From positions 47,565,135 to 47,629,134 of the forward strand of contig CM051517.1 of the NCBI GenBank assembly GCA_028015205.1: a stretch of 64,000 nucleotides of DNA, written 5' to 3'. The notes beneath the pieces are model-generated. The model saw only the letters and a program-made list of their open reading frames with translations, had not been told where the DNA came from and did not search any database. Both the position numbers and the translations under genes were made by a program. The stretch's first letter is position 1. Every line of letters starts with the position of its first letter. The DNA is from Mytilisepta virgata. Lineage: Eukaryota; Mollusca; Bivalvia; Mytilida; Mytilidae. Of the stretch, positions 1 to 11,303 are shown one piece after another.

Positions 1-794
1 ATACGTAAAGACTAAATTAGAAAACCTAATTCTACAAATCCGAGGTTTTATTATAATTGATAATTCCAAGACATGGAATGGTGTAACCATTGAACACTTG
101 ATCTTTTATCTGGCCTTAACTAGAAATGAATTTGATAGTGTGGTAAAAACGAACATGTATTCCTATAATTTCTCTAAATGTCATATCGATGTGATTTGTA
201 ATAGGTAGTGAGGTTTTACCATTTAGGGATCGAATCATTTTCACCTTACACAATGGTTTTCACAGGGATGTTCAAGCTTGGCGTCTATTTTCAGTAAATG
301 TCAAAGGTGAAACCATAGGTGAAGCAGAAAGTGCCTACACCACAACTGCGGAAAGGATGCCAAAACAAAACTATTAAAAAACCAGGCAAGAGGGTATAAC
401 CTCGGATTCAAAACACAAATTATCAACCTAAGAACGGTTGTTCTTTTCACATGTGATTTACTGGATTTTCTTTCACTCTGATACCACGCTAAATCACTCG
501 TTACAATGCAATAATATTTATTGAAAATGATGTAAACATTGATAACAAATTTTAAACACGATGACCACAAGACATATCAACAAAAAAGATGAGAAAAGTT
601 AAAGGTATATTAGAATATCAAAATTTTAACAGAAAACTGAAAAATCATTAATGATATAAATGATACAATACTAGATAGAAATACCGGTAATATAAAAAGT
701 CAAGTTTAGTGGCTATCACATTCATGCGATAGATACATTTATTATACTTTATGTAAATTTCTCTACTTTTAATGCATTTTCATTGGTTTACATA
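1..794. other. No gene recognised
   Basis: AT-rich sequence with only short ORFs (longest about 89 codons, minus strand) that show no family resemblance, no splice-site pattern and no convincing codon structure. It ends at the palindrome-satellite element that starts at 795. Confidence 0.5.
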
Positions 795-1863
795 TGGCAC
801 GCCGTTGTTATATTTATTCAATTTCGAGATAACTTATTTAGTTAAATAAGATATCTTATAAACTAATTGAGATATCTTATAAATTAATAGAGATATCTTA
901 TAAATTAATAGAGATATCTTATAAAGTTATAGAGATATCTTATTTAACTGGTTATAAAGATATCTTATTAAACATATAAGATATCTCTATAAGTTAATAA
1001 GATATCTCTATTAGTTTATAAGATATCTTATAAACTTTATAAGATATCTAATAAAGTATGTGTTTAAAAGATATCTTTATAAAGAAGTAAGATATCTTAT
1101 TAACTAATAGAGATATCTTATTAACTAATAGAGATATCTTATTAACTAATAGAGATATTTTATTTACTAATAGAGATATCTTATTAACTTATAGAGATAT
1201 CTTATTAACTTATAGAGATATCTTATTTACTTTCAAATTAAATAAGATATCTTATAAAAATTAAAGATATCTTAATACTTAATAAGATATCTCTGAGTTT
1301 ATAAGATATCTCTATTAGTTTATAAGATATCTCTATTAGTTTATAAGATATCTCTATTAATTTATAAGATATCTTATTAACTAATAGAGATATCTTATAA
1401 ATTAATAGAGATATCTTATAAATTAATAGAGATATCTTATAAACAATTAATAGAGATATCGTATAAATAGAGATATCTTATTAACTTATAGAGATATCTT
1501 ATTTAACTGGTTATAAAGATATCTTATTAAATATATAAGATATCTCTATAAGTTAATAAGATATCTCTATTAATTTATAAGATATCTTATTAACTATATA
1601 AGATATCTTTTATATAGTTAATAATAGAGATATCTTATTTACTTAATAAGATATCTTATAAACTAATAGAGATATCTTATAAACTTATAGAGATATCTTA
1701 TTAACTAATAGAGATATCTTATTAACTTATAGAGATATCTTATTTACTTTCAAATTAAATAAGATATCTTATAAAAATTAAAGATATCTTAATACTTAAT
1801 AAGATATCTTGTTAAATAAATAAGATATCTTGGAATTTGAATAAATATAAAAACGGCGTGCCA
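795..1863. mobile_element. Palindrome-satellite TIR element, copy 1 (AGATATCT array)
   Basis: The 1069-bp element has terminal inverted repeats of about 28 bp that begin TGGCACGCCGTT and differ at one or two positions. It is flanked by TA on both sides (793-794 and 1864-1865), as expected of a TA target-site duplication. The interior is almost entirely the palindrome AGATATCT repeated every 21 bp or so, joined by AT linkers such as TATAAATTAATAG; some units are inverted. It has no coding capacity. It lies just downstream of the stop codon of the minus-strand gene at 2105-6799. Copies 2 and 3 are at 14459-14991 and 42284-43250. Similarity to TA-target (Tc1/mariner-type) MITEs is an inference. 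Confidence 0.85.
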
Positions 1864-1979
1864 TATTTACAAGAATGTGGTATTTTACTCGATCACCCGC
1901 TGGAAAGAACAGCGGATGGTATTTTATACTGTCAACCGCTCATAAAATCCAAGACATTAAGTATAATAAAATAAATAAA

Positions 1980-2070
1980 TTTCTAAGAGGATGACGGAGT
2001 ATATTGTAACCTTCGCCTTGGTTGACAATGTTTTCTCGGGGTTACAATATACTCCGTCACCTCTTAGAAA
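1980..2070. repeat. 30-bp stem inverted repeat in a 3'-flanking region
   Basis: Arms 1980-2010 and 2041-2070 are reverse complements (core GACGGAGTATATTGTAAC) apart from one extra base in the left arm, around a 30-base loop. The hairpin starts 35 bp beyond the stop codon of the minus-strand gene at 2105-6799, so it probably lies in that transcript's 3' UTR. Whether it acts in RNA or is a small foldback element cannot be told from sequence. Confidence 0.7.
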
Positions 2071-2104
2071 TAAGATAATTATATAGTAGTCCAAGTTAAC
2101 ATTG

Positions 2105-5100
2105 TCAATATCTAGTCAAGTCCTTTGTAGAAGGCATCGAAGTCTTGTTTTGGTGAGAAGGGATGAACAATGGAACTGCAAACAAATTTATACTGTTCAA
2201 TGTCACTTGATTGCCTGTTTTCACATGAGATTTAATGGCTGGTTTTTGTCGTTTTGCTTCATGGTCTGTTTTACATGATGATGTTCTTTTCCGGGCATCC
2301 TGAGTGGCTGCTGATGACGATGCTAAACTTCCTGGAAGACAAATTACAGATGCTGTAGGACGATATTGATACGAAGAACAAGTAACATAAGTATGACTTT
2401 TGTTCTCCCAGAAATTTGTGAAGTTGACCTCAAAATCTGATTTCGGCTGGAACAGAGGTTTCTCTGGATCTGCTCTCTGCTTGGATGACAGGAAGTTTAT
2501 CTTGTTATAAGACCTTTGCAGGAGAGCTTTTGTTGAAAAAGTAATTTGGTTAAACATGTTCTGTCGCTGCACAGTTAGTTCTGGTGTTTGACATGGAGTC
2601 TTGGTATTGGTAATAAGTCTTATGTTCAGCAGAGAATACGCGCTCTCGGTAATGTTTACAGTAATATCTGACTCTTTCATTCGTATAGTTTTAATTCGCA
2701 CTGGTTGTTTCTGATAGATCCTGCTTTTTTGACAATTAAGTTTTGCAGTCACCTTTTTTCCGATTTGTACTGCGGAATCGCCTGCCATGAGCTCAGATGC
2801 GATGTCGGCAATATCCTTGTCGATCTCTGATTTGTTAGTGGAGTTCTTGTGATCATAGCATCCATGAATTTCGCTTGTGGCTGTCTGTGAAAAGCATCTC
2901 ATCTTTGCGCTCTTGTTTGTCTCTCTGCAGTAGTCTAATAAGTGGTCGTTGTAGTCCTTCTGAGAAATACAGTAGCCAGTGTACTCTGGTATCTGAAAGA
3001 GAAAAAAATATATTTCAAGGATTTTCACTCTTGACGCAATAAATGTTTAAGTCTATGACAGTAAACTGCTATTAAAAGCAGGCCTGTGTCAGTGAAATTC
3101 TGTTAAAAGTAAGGTTTCAGCTTCCTCGGGAAAAGATAAATTTATCTTGATTTGGCTAAAATTATTCCGACCAGTTTAATGCTATTGCCCGCAATGTTTT
3201 ATAGTTTTGGCTTAAAAGTTTGTTTTGTATAAGGATCAGTCCATCATATACAAGCCACGTACACCGAAAAACAACTGATTACCAGTTGTGGAGACAAAAC
3301 AAATATATTAAAATTGACTTGGACTAATTTCTTGCCATATATGCAAATATTAGTACCAATGACATCTCCGAAAAAAAAAAATTATACCATTTATTCTTAA
3401 TTCCAAAACTTAATATTCGACCACAAATAGAAGAAACAACCGTATAATTGCACTCTTGACTTTTTGATGATGAAAGAGTTCTGAACACACGGTTTATCTT
3501 ACTGACGATCCGACTACAAATATTTCCAAGGTACATTTGATATCTGTAGGTATATTGTACAGATTAAAGTTACCTGCATATCTCGCTCAAATTTCCTTGT
3601 CCAGTTTTGAACACTGTACCATCCTGGAACGAATTTCCCTTCTTCATTAGTTTTCTCATTCTGAAATTAACGCAAAATAATACAACAATCATCACTAATT
3701 GCAGGTACATGTAGTCCCCTTTAAAAAATATGTTCGATAAACCGTAATGCAATCAAAATGACCCCAGTTACTATAGCCGAACTAAGTTTAAGATGGGAAA
3801 AATCACCGAAATCTCTTTTTGTCTGAAACCAAAGGCGGTACGATATTTTAGTCTTAGCCAAACAGAACCAAACTGGGCGATTATTTTCCTAGGAATGTTC
3901 CGTAGGTATTTCTCCTTCAAAATTCAATCTGAGTTTCAAATACGACATTGGAAAATTTACTTAACTAAGCAGCCAGTTGGAATCAAACTTGATAGCAATG
4001 GTTCTCTGGTTAACTTCTTTCAAAATTGTTTCAGTAACCTAATTGTACAATGAAGACGTCTGCTACAATCAAAGATCATATCGGAAACCTTCTTTCAAAT
4101 TTAAAGACGGTCCAACCGAATCTGAGGGCTCTTTCCAGCCTACAAGAATTGTTATATATGATATTTTTATTATTTTCTCTTCCGAGAGAAAAAAGGTTAC
4201 CCAAATCATTTGTCCCGGATTTTGACAACTGGAAATCTCCATACAAATTTGGAGGCCCACCAAAAATTGAAGGTGATACCCAGGAAACTAATTACGGACG
4301 GACAGAATGACGGGTTTACAAACTGATAAAAAGACGCACCGCTTTGTCTTAAAAAAATAAAGGATGTTTATCCCGAAAACTAGTAAAAACAAGGTGACAG
4401 AAAAAAATCGCTCTGGTCTCTTCTCAGAATATCAAATGATTATCCCATTTGCTTATTATAAAGATTCCAGGAAAACAGTTGAAACAATACTTGTTCGTTT
4501 TTTTGGAACGATTCACTTACTAGATTTACTATTGTGGCCCTGACTAACATACAGCACTTACCGATTCATAGAATTTGCTCTCAGAACTTTCAGCTGTACT
4601 TTGACGTTTCCGTTTGTTACTATGTTTACAATCCTTAAAAAATCAAGAAAAAATATTTAAGGTAATTTCTTTTTGTGTTGTGCTTTCAAAAGTTTCATAG
4701 ATATTCTTCCTTGCATTTTGTTCAACAACGTGCCACTGTCGCTTTGTAGTGTGATACATATGTGTTTTTTAATGTTTGCTTATCAAAGGTATCAAATAGA
4801 ATTACATGCTACTTCTGTTTCAGGGTTGTTTTCATTCACTTCATATCTCTGTTTCTTTCTTTATATTTCAACACCGCCTTCGGAGTCATTTTTGCATATA
4901 TATACATGTATGATATTTTGAGGTATTCATGATTTTTATTGTTCTTTAAAATCAGAACCAAAATAAATTTCTTTTCCAGGTTACTACATATACACCCTCT
5001 CATGTTAAAAAAAAACCCTACCAATTTCTCTTCTTTGTTATTTTCAGAATCTCCTGACCCATCGGCGAACCAATTCTTGTACTCTGTCGATGTTTGTTGG

Positions 5101-6799
5101 TCATCAGAGGAATCATAGACTTTTTTAAGTGGACCGAATACTGGTCGTGATTCTTTTCTCTGGAATAATTAATCAGATAAATGATATGTTTTTTTTTTCC
5201 TGCAGTGTGTATTTTCAAAAACATTTTCGACTTAGACAGTTCAGAACTGGTTTCAGTAAAAGAAAAAATACACTTTCACGCGTTTCCTATAATTGATTGC
5301 ATATATTGTGTAGATGCGCAATAAGCTTTTGAAATTTTCAGTTCAATTCCTGGATGAAAGAAACGCTTCTGAAGGGCGAATCCTATATTTGATTGAACTC
5401 TTACACTGTTTTGGTGAAGGTTTTAATTTTGTCGAATCATTGTACATATAGTATGTATATGCGCACTTTTAAAAGAAATTCGCGACACACCACTCTTCAT
5501 TCATGTTAATTTTATCAGAACAGTAGCAATTAAATGGAGCGTATGGATTACAAAAACTTATCAATGCCACCTTTGTTCAATTTCCAAGAATAATTATACT
5601 ACCGCATTTTTAATAGCAATTTTCTGCGCGGATATCTCTAAAATAATTCTTATATGATTTGCATAATTCGAAATCTTTTACTGTGATTGGTTATAAGCGC
5701 TTCCGGCACATAATTTTTTGTCAAGGTATTTTTCGATAGGCGATTTTACTCACAAATTTAACATAAAAGTCCTTCGGATCTTTGTTTGTGAGTAAATTAG
5801 TCAGTTTATATACCAATAACTACGGCAAAAATGTATTTTAATCTACGATAATTTTCAGAAACTTCGACGTCAAGAGGACTTGCCAATATATTACATTTCT
5901 AAAGTAAACTCGCAATAATAAAAAGCGTCCCGCTAGTTCTCGCCATCATATCTGTACAAATAATGAGTTGTAAAACAACGAAATCTGCACATCTTGTGCA
6001 TCAAAATTGGTATCAAAGAATTTTATGCTAGAAAACAAGCGAGTTGAGACAGATAAGGCCACACCAAATTGATCTTTAATTCTTTTAATTTGGTCGATCC
6101 GATTTTTGGACTATGTAAATTTTGGGATTTTCCCTTTTATTTGCAATATTTAAGTTTAAGAAATGTGCCGCACGTAAATTTGATCTTCGCCCGAAAAAAA
6201 CTAGTCCTCAAGAAAAAAATTTAAAAATTAGAATTTTTCTCGCTCGCACCTTTTTTTTTGACATCCAAAATCCAAATAAGTTTGGTGTGGCCTAATGTCA
6301 GATTTATATACAGTTGCCTCTTTAAAGGGTGGCTGGCGAGAGCTGGTCGATTGGCAGTATACCTGAAGTGGTTACGAGAAGATACGACCTCCATTTACTT
6401 TAGGGGACCCACACCTTTCGGGCTATGGTTTGTCTAGTTTTAGGATTAGGATTATGATTTCAGAATTTGGTTAGGGTTAGGTTAGGGTTTAGGGTTATGG
6501 TTAGTATGTGAGGGTTAAGGGTTAGTATGTTAGGGTTTAGAATTATGTTAGAGTTAGGTTAGGGTTTAGGGTTTAGGGTTAGGGTTAGGGTTAGTAAAGA
6601 ATACTCCTTTATGGAGTGGGTCCAAGTAAACGAATGCCTTGATAATCGATAAAGACAAAAAAATTATCAGAAGTTCATGTTTATAATGGATTTTGTGACA
6701 GTTTTTGGTTGTAATTGAGGCAGGTATCTGTTGTTCTAAACGAACCTGCAAAACTTCCCAGTCTTTGTACGTCCAGAAATCCTCAAGTTTCTGTAACAT
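2105..6799 (-). CDS. Unrecognised five-exon gene, predicted 412-aa probably nuclear protein
   Basis: Model on the minus strand: exons 6799-6746 (start, 18 codons), 5159-5022, 4633-4562, 3660-3574 and 2992-2105 (stop). All four junctions have GT donors and AG acceptors and all introns are phase 0; exon lengths sum to 1239 nt. The protein has a short aromatic-rich N-terminus (FWTYKDWEVLQ), then a polar acidic stretch with a basic NKRKRQ patch (about residue 71), which could be a nuclear localisation signal. A Trp-rich segment follows (GWYSVQNWTRKFERDMQ), then a long Ser/Thr/Lys-rich C-terminal exon of about 295 residues with several Cys residues and no motif I recognise. I cannot assign a family. 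The first exon is the least certain part: it rests on phase match and an ATG beside a CCGGAA (ETS-like) motif. The last exon has a long open frame and a strong pyrimidine-rich acceptor. Confidence 0.65.
5230..5470. repeat. Isolated module of the 34.3-35.5 kb tandem repeat
   Basis: Contains TAGATGCGCAATAAG (5310-5324), the signature repeated seven times at 34283-35545, followed by similar AT-rich text. It appears to be a single degenerate module inside intron 1 of the unrecognised gene. Boundaries are approximate. Confidence 0.4.
6430..6600 (+). repeat. Degenerate telomere-like TTAGGG tract
   Basis: Many copies of TTAGGG and one-base variants (TTAGGTTAGGG, TTTAGGG, TTATGG) occur in the G-rich orientation, cleanest near 6565-6592. 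Molluscan telomeres are TTAGGG repeats, so this is an interstitial telomeric-like sequence or a microsatellite derived from one. It falls in intron 1 of the unrecognised gene. Confidence 0.75.
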
Positions 6800-7263
6800 T
6801 TCCGGAAATCCAGCAGTTTTTAGCGGGAATAAATTTCATGCGACTTTTGCTGTTCGCTAGTTTGTTGCAACGTTACTAACGTAAGGATCATGGGATTTTA
6901 TTTGTGACGTTTTAGGTAACATAACGTTTTCTCATTTCAACGGGATCTTATATTTTAGATAATTTTTAGTACATGTGTAATCACATTTAAGAAATATACA
7001 TAGAAAGAAATAAAATTCAGGATGATATATGAACGAAAAAATCGTAAAAGCCTCACCTAAACAAGATATGAATTTTTATCTGCATCAAGTGTCATGACGA
7101 CAACAGAGGATGAAAATAACAAAACCAGACGCTCAGGACTTATTATCCATTTCTCTGCCATAGGGCCAAAAAAATGGCCCAGCTATTCTGGTTTTTCGTT
7201 GCCAAAGGGCCAATAAATTGGCCGTCTCTAGAAAACAACATGTCATTATTACGTGTGGTTTTA

Positions 7264-7287
7264 TGACGTCATATAATAGTGACGTCA
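7264..7287. promoter_or_regulatory. Paired CRE palindromes (TGACGTCA x2)
   Basis: Two perfect TGACGTCA octamers sit at 7264-7271 and 7280-7287, with start points 16 bp apart, 40 bp upstream of the ATG at 7327. TGACGTCA is the binding site of CREB/ATF bZIP factors. The pair lies between divergent start codons at 6799 (minus) and 7327 (plus), so it may serve a bidirectional promoter. The sites are seen in the sequence; activity is inferred. Confidence 0.5.
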
Positions 7288-7326
7288 CGGAAATGTACTT
7301 TTACCAGCGTTCACAGAACGTTCACA

Positions 7327-7496
7327 ATGGCTGACGTCTGGTTTCGGGTTTTTCCACCAGAACAAAGAGATGTACGAAATTTGGTTGGGAATCCAGGGAC
7401 AAAAAATATGCCGACACCTGACGCAAAATCAATTGTGTATTTTTTCCTGATGTTTACATTGAATTTAGTAAAGAAATTCGTTACTGAGACAAACAG
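7327..7496 (+). CDS. PiggyBac-transposase-derived-like first exon (partial)
   Basis: An ATG at 7327 opens 56 codons that end at a consensus donor (AACAG then GTGAGA at 7497). The segment FFLMFTLNLVKKFVTETNR matches the start of the DDE_Tnp_1_7 domain of PiggyBac-derived (PGBD) proteins. There a phrase of the type YFxLFFTDxLxxxIVxETNRYA follows a short run of the type NPG..MP.PDA, also present here. No continuation exon with the catalytic aspartates was found downstream. It is therefore either the 5' exon of a gene whose other exons I could not find, or a captured or dead fragment. The resemblance is by eye. Confidence 0.4.
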
Positions 7497-7499
7497 GTG

Positions 7500-8545
7500 A
7501 GAAAAAACAAAACAGAATGAAAGATTTAGACAGTTTCGGAGCTATAAAAAAACCATCGAAGTTACAACGAAACAATATGAAAATGTTAAATTAATCACTA
7601 CCAAATCCCGTATCTGGCAACCGAAACAACAAGTACCAAGAAAACTGATCATGCTGATGTTTCCATTGAACAAATTAAAAATTTTCCCGTCAAAATAAAT
7701 ATTTCAGTGTTTTTCTTGCCCTGCACGTAGATATCACTTATACAATTGTATGTACTTCTTGTTTGAATTGAGAGTGTTGACAATATAGGGTTGATGAACA
7801 TGAGACAACAAAAATACATGGTAACAATCGCAACTGAACGAGACGCTTTTATTGTCGTTCTGTATCTTTAAGTCAACACCAGTCTTTCAACAATGAGCAA
7901 GCACTCTTACCTCATAACAAGCTCAAGACAATCCCTAGGACCCGTTTCAGAGTTCTTGAAAAGTGTCTGTCCGAAGGTTTTTGCTGACAAAAATCGTGCC
8001 GGACTGACATCATTTGCTTCTTGTTATTCCGAAGTCTGACACAAAATTTTGATTTTAATCTATAAGTAATATAAGGGGCTGAAAAAAGTTACTTAGACTG
8101 ACAAACATATAAAGTCCGAATGTCTGACATGAATGCAAAAATCTTTTCCAAAACCGTGCCGTTTGAGCGGAATGAGTTGCAAGATGTCGATCAACGCTAC
8201 ATGCGGGGTTATTATTTCATGTACCGTTTCGAAAATGTCGAAAATTCATACGCAAAAAAAAAACAAAAACAAAAAAACCAAAAAAAATTATTTAAAATAA
8301 ATCCCGGGTAAAAGTGTCTTGAGATTTTAATTTTTTATAAACATAGAAGAAATGTAAATGTAGATGACACAACCGCCGACAGTAAACTCATACCGAAATC
8401 AAAGAAGTCAACCAGGCTAACTCCAATATGGCATTTAACAATATTTACTAAAACATAAAAAGCAAGTCTGTCGGTTCGGTTTGCATGTAGCAAAACCAAA
8501 AAACAAAAAAACTAAAAAAAAAGACAAAAAAAAAAAACAAACAAA

Positions 8546-8577
<32 letters not shown>

Positions 8578-11297
8578 CAAAACAAAAATTCAATTACTAA
8601 TATATCTCTTTAGTTTACATCAACATTGTCTTACTTTTAAAACATTTATGTCAAAATGCTACAAAGTCATAAAATTCGTTGATATTGTCACAATTTTACA
8701 TACATTATAAGATACATTATAAACACTGTAATGATAGAAAATCAAATATATTCGCTTGATTCAGAAGAAAATCCAAAGGAGTATGGCCATTTTATCGCGT
8801 ATTTTGTACATTTTTGTTTCACTTTTATTCACGTTATTCGTGAGCAGTAAACGTTCAATTTGGTTATAATTATAATAAGTGTAAAATTAAACTATTATAT
8901 TAATCTTTTCAATATATTATTAAACTTTCAATACAGTGTTGTTAAATATATAAACAAAAAACAAAAACACATACAATATTATAGCATAAACGAAATGAAG
9001 ATGAAAATAAAGGAGTATTGGCTAAATGTGCATGGTACAATAGAAAACTGTTTCAATTATTTATACATTATAAAAAAAATGGAACAACGCATTTATTGCT
9101 GTCCTTCATTTTAAATCGAGCAAGATCCAATAGATGAGTAACCCAATTTGCCAAACATTTCCTACAATATATGTTTCGATTTTTTTCCTTGGAAAGGACA
9201 AATTCTTATTGTTTCTCGGACTAATTTCCGGATATGATACATATATACGAAAAGGTAATGTTGTCGGGTAACTATAGAAGTATTTAACGGGTACATTTAT
9301 CATATTTTAACCTAGAAAAGTCACAAATAAAATAAGTTAATGGTTTCATACATGTATCTCATTTTCTGACTAGTAACAATGAATCGTTATTGTTACCGAT
9401 TTCTGGTAATTCTAGCCAGCCCTAATAAAAAATATGGATTATCACTTGATCCAGTATTGCATTCGGACTTTGGTTTTGGAGCAAATTTACCCCACATTAT
9501 TTATATTTCCAATAACAGTATTGTATGTTTCAACACATTTAGGCAGCAACCATTTTATTTTCCAGGGGGTGCTTTGGATTTTTTGGCGACAAACTTCAGC
9601 GAAACAACAATAATTCATTTCTTTTGTGACATGTCGGAAATATTTTTTTTTTCGATTTTTGCATCATATAAATGGTAGCAGCTGACGGTAAAACAAAACA
9701 ATTTTTTTTATCTAAGGATCACTTTTTTCTGAAAAGTACCGAGTAACAAAGTTTTTCCTAAACAAAATCCATAGCCCAACCCAAAAAAATGTCAATGGTT
9801 GCTACCATACGCCAAGTATGAACAAAAAGCAGGGATAAACCTATTGAATCCCATTCTCATTTTACATTTATAAGAAAGGAGTCGTACAAAACTGGCAAAT
9901 TGGTTGTGTCTTTGCGACGATCTCTTACCCTTTTACGTTTTTGTTTTATGTATTTGATGTGTTCTCTTTTTTTAAACGTAAAAAATATACAAAGAAATAA
10001 AGATACGCAATTTTTTTCCGTTTCCCGCGTTTTTCTAAGGATTGACAATTGTCTTCTTATGACGTCTTGCTATTGTTAACGTCACGTTCATGTGGACTTG
10101 AAAAAACAAGCCTGGCGTTTTAGGAGCGTCACTCACTGTTATGGCTGTGGCAGTGAAAGGGTTATTTTCATCGGTGGGCTATCTATCATATTTTGTGCAA
10201 TAGTTGAGAACGACGGGCTGCTAAAAATTCATCTCTAGCTTATCACTTATAATTTCAAAAATTGAATAAATATCGCTACTTTTGGACGGCTTATATAATC
10301 ATGCATATGGCAATAGGGATAATTCTATTGATGAATTGCATCATCGTCGCATACCAAGTGTAGCATAGTGTAAGTGCCACGGGCCGTGGGTTGTAGGATA
10401 GCGTAAGAGGCACTGACCGTGGGTTTCCGAGAATGGAATTGCATATACCAAAGCTGCTAAATGTCTGTACTCTACCAGTTCATAGCTAGAACTTTTATCT
10501 ATTGCGCTGATAAATATTGGCTATTGAGTGTGTCCAGAAAATTTAAACCCCTGTTGTATATGGTTTCCGATAAATAAAAACTATTCTATCAAAAAAGAGA
10601 TAAACTCGTTCTCAATTATTTTTATTAACTTCACATTAATTCACCTGTGATCTTGATAAAAGTGAAGAGAAAAGGGAGTATGAACGTGGTCGAAAGGGAA
10701 ATCGAAGATTATCTCACGATGCACAAAAAGGTTGACATTTCCCCCAATCATTCCAATTCACAGTGTATTCCAAAAGCTGTTCATAAACTGTATGCTATTA
10801 TTCAGTATGATCAAACAACAGTGCCTTTATAGGTCAAGAACATTCCACAATTGCCAAAGTGAAAACTTTTCTATGGTCTGCCAACGTGGTTCTAAATATT
10901 TTCGTCCCGTAATTCCCAGTTTTTAGAGCAAAAACATTACATGACATTACTGGAATCCAGCATTTTCCATTATTCTCCATAATTACAGATACTGGAAGAT
11001 ACTAGTGACAATATTAGTCCAAAATTTTGTTCCAGTATTGTACATAATATTCGTAATACCAGTATCGCGTTTGTATTCTTTACATTATCATGATCATGAT
11101 TACATGAATTAATTTATTGAAAATTACCCTTAAAACAGTATACTTTCGTTGTATAAACCCATAAAACATAAAATGCGCAAAAATCAGGAAATTCAGATTG
11201 TATATTTTGCGATTAGTTTCCTGGACAACTTAAATGCTTCTTTTGGTGTTAATTAGTATTAATAAACTAAAACAATATTGTTAGATATGCAGTGTGC
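7500..11297. other. Intergenic, no gene recognised
   Basis: ORFs are short and AT-biased (for example 9379-9678 plus and 8860-9114 plus), with no recognisable domain or flanking splice sites. An A-rich microsatellite lies at 8494-8590. Two small hairpin motifs of the type GGGCCA..TGGCCC lie just to the left, at about 7164-7225. Confidence 0.5.
8494..8590. repeat. A-rich (AAAAC)n-like microsatellite
   Basis: A low-complexity run of A interrupted by single C residues, grading into five or more AAAAC units at about 8551-8585. Confidence 0.85.
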
Positions 11298-11303
11298 TTT
11301 ATT
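11298..11303 (-). terminator. Poly(A) signal overlapping the SDR gene A stop
   Basis: On the minus strand the stop codon and signal overlap in TAAATAAA: the AATAAA hexamer covers 11298-11303 and shares its first base with the last base of the stop. SDR gene B has a similar arrangement at 22643-22648. Confidence 0.6.

Noticed and set aside
301..570. 89-codon minus-strand ORF
   Set aside because: No recognisable domain, start context or splice signals.
795..1863. CRISPR-like array of regular repeats
   Set aside because: The spacing is too short, the spacers are not unique, units occur in both orientations, and the genome is animal.
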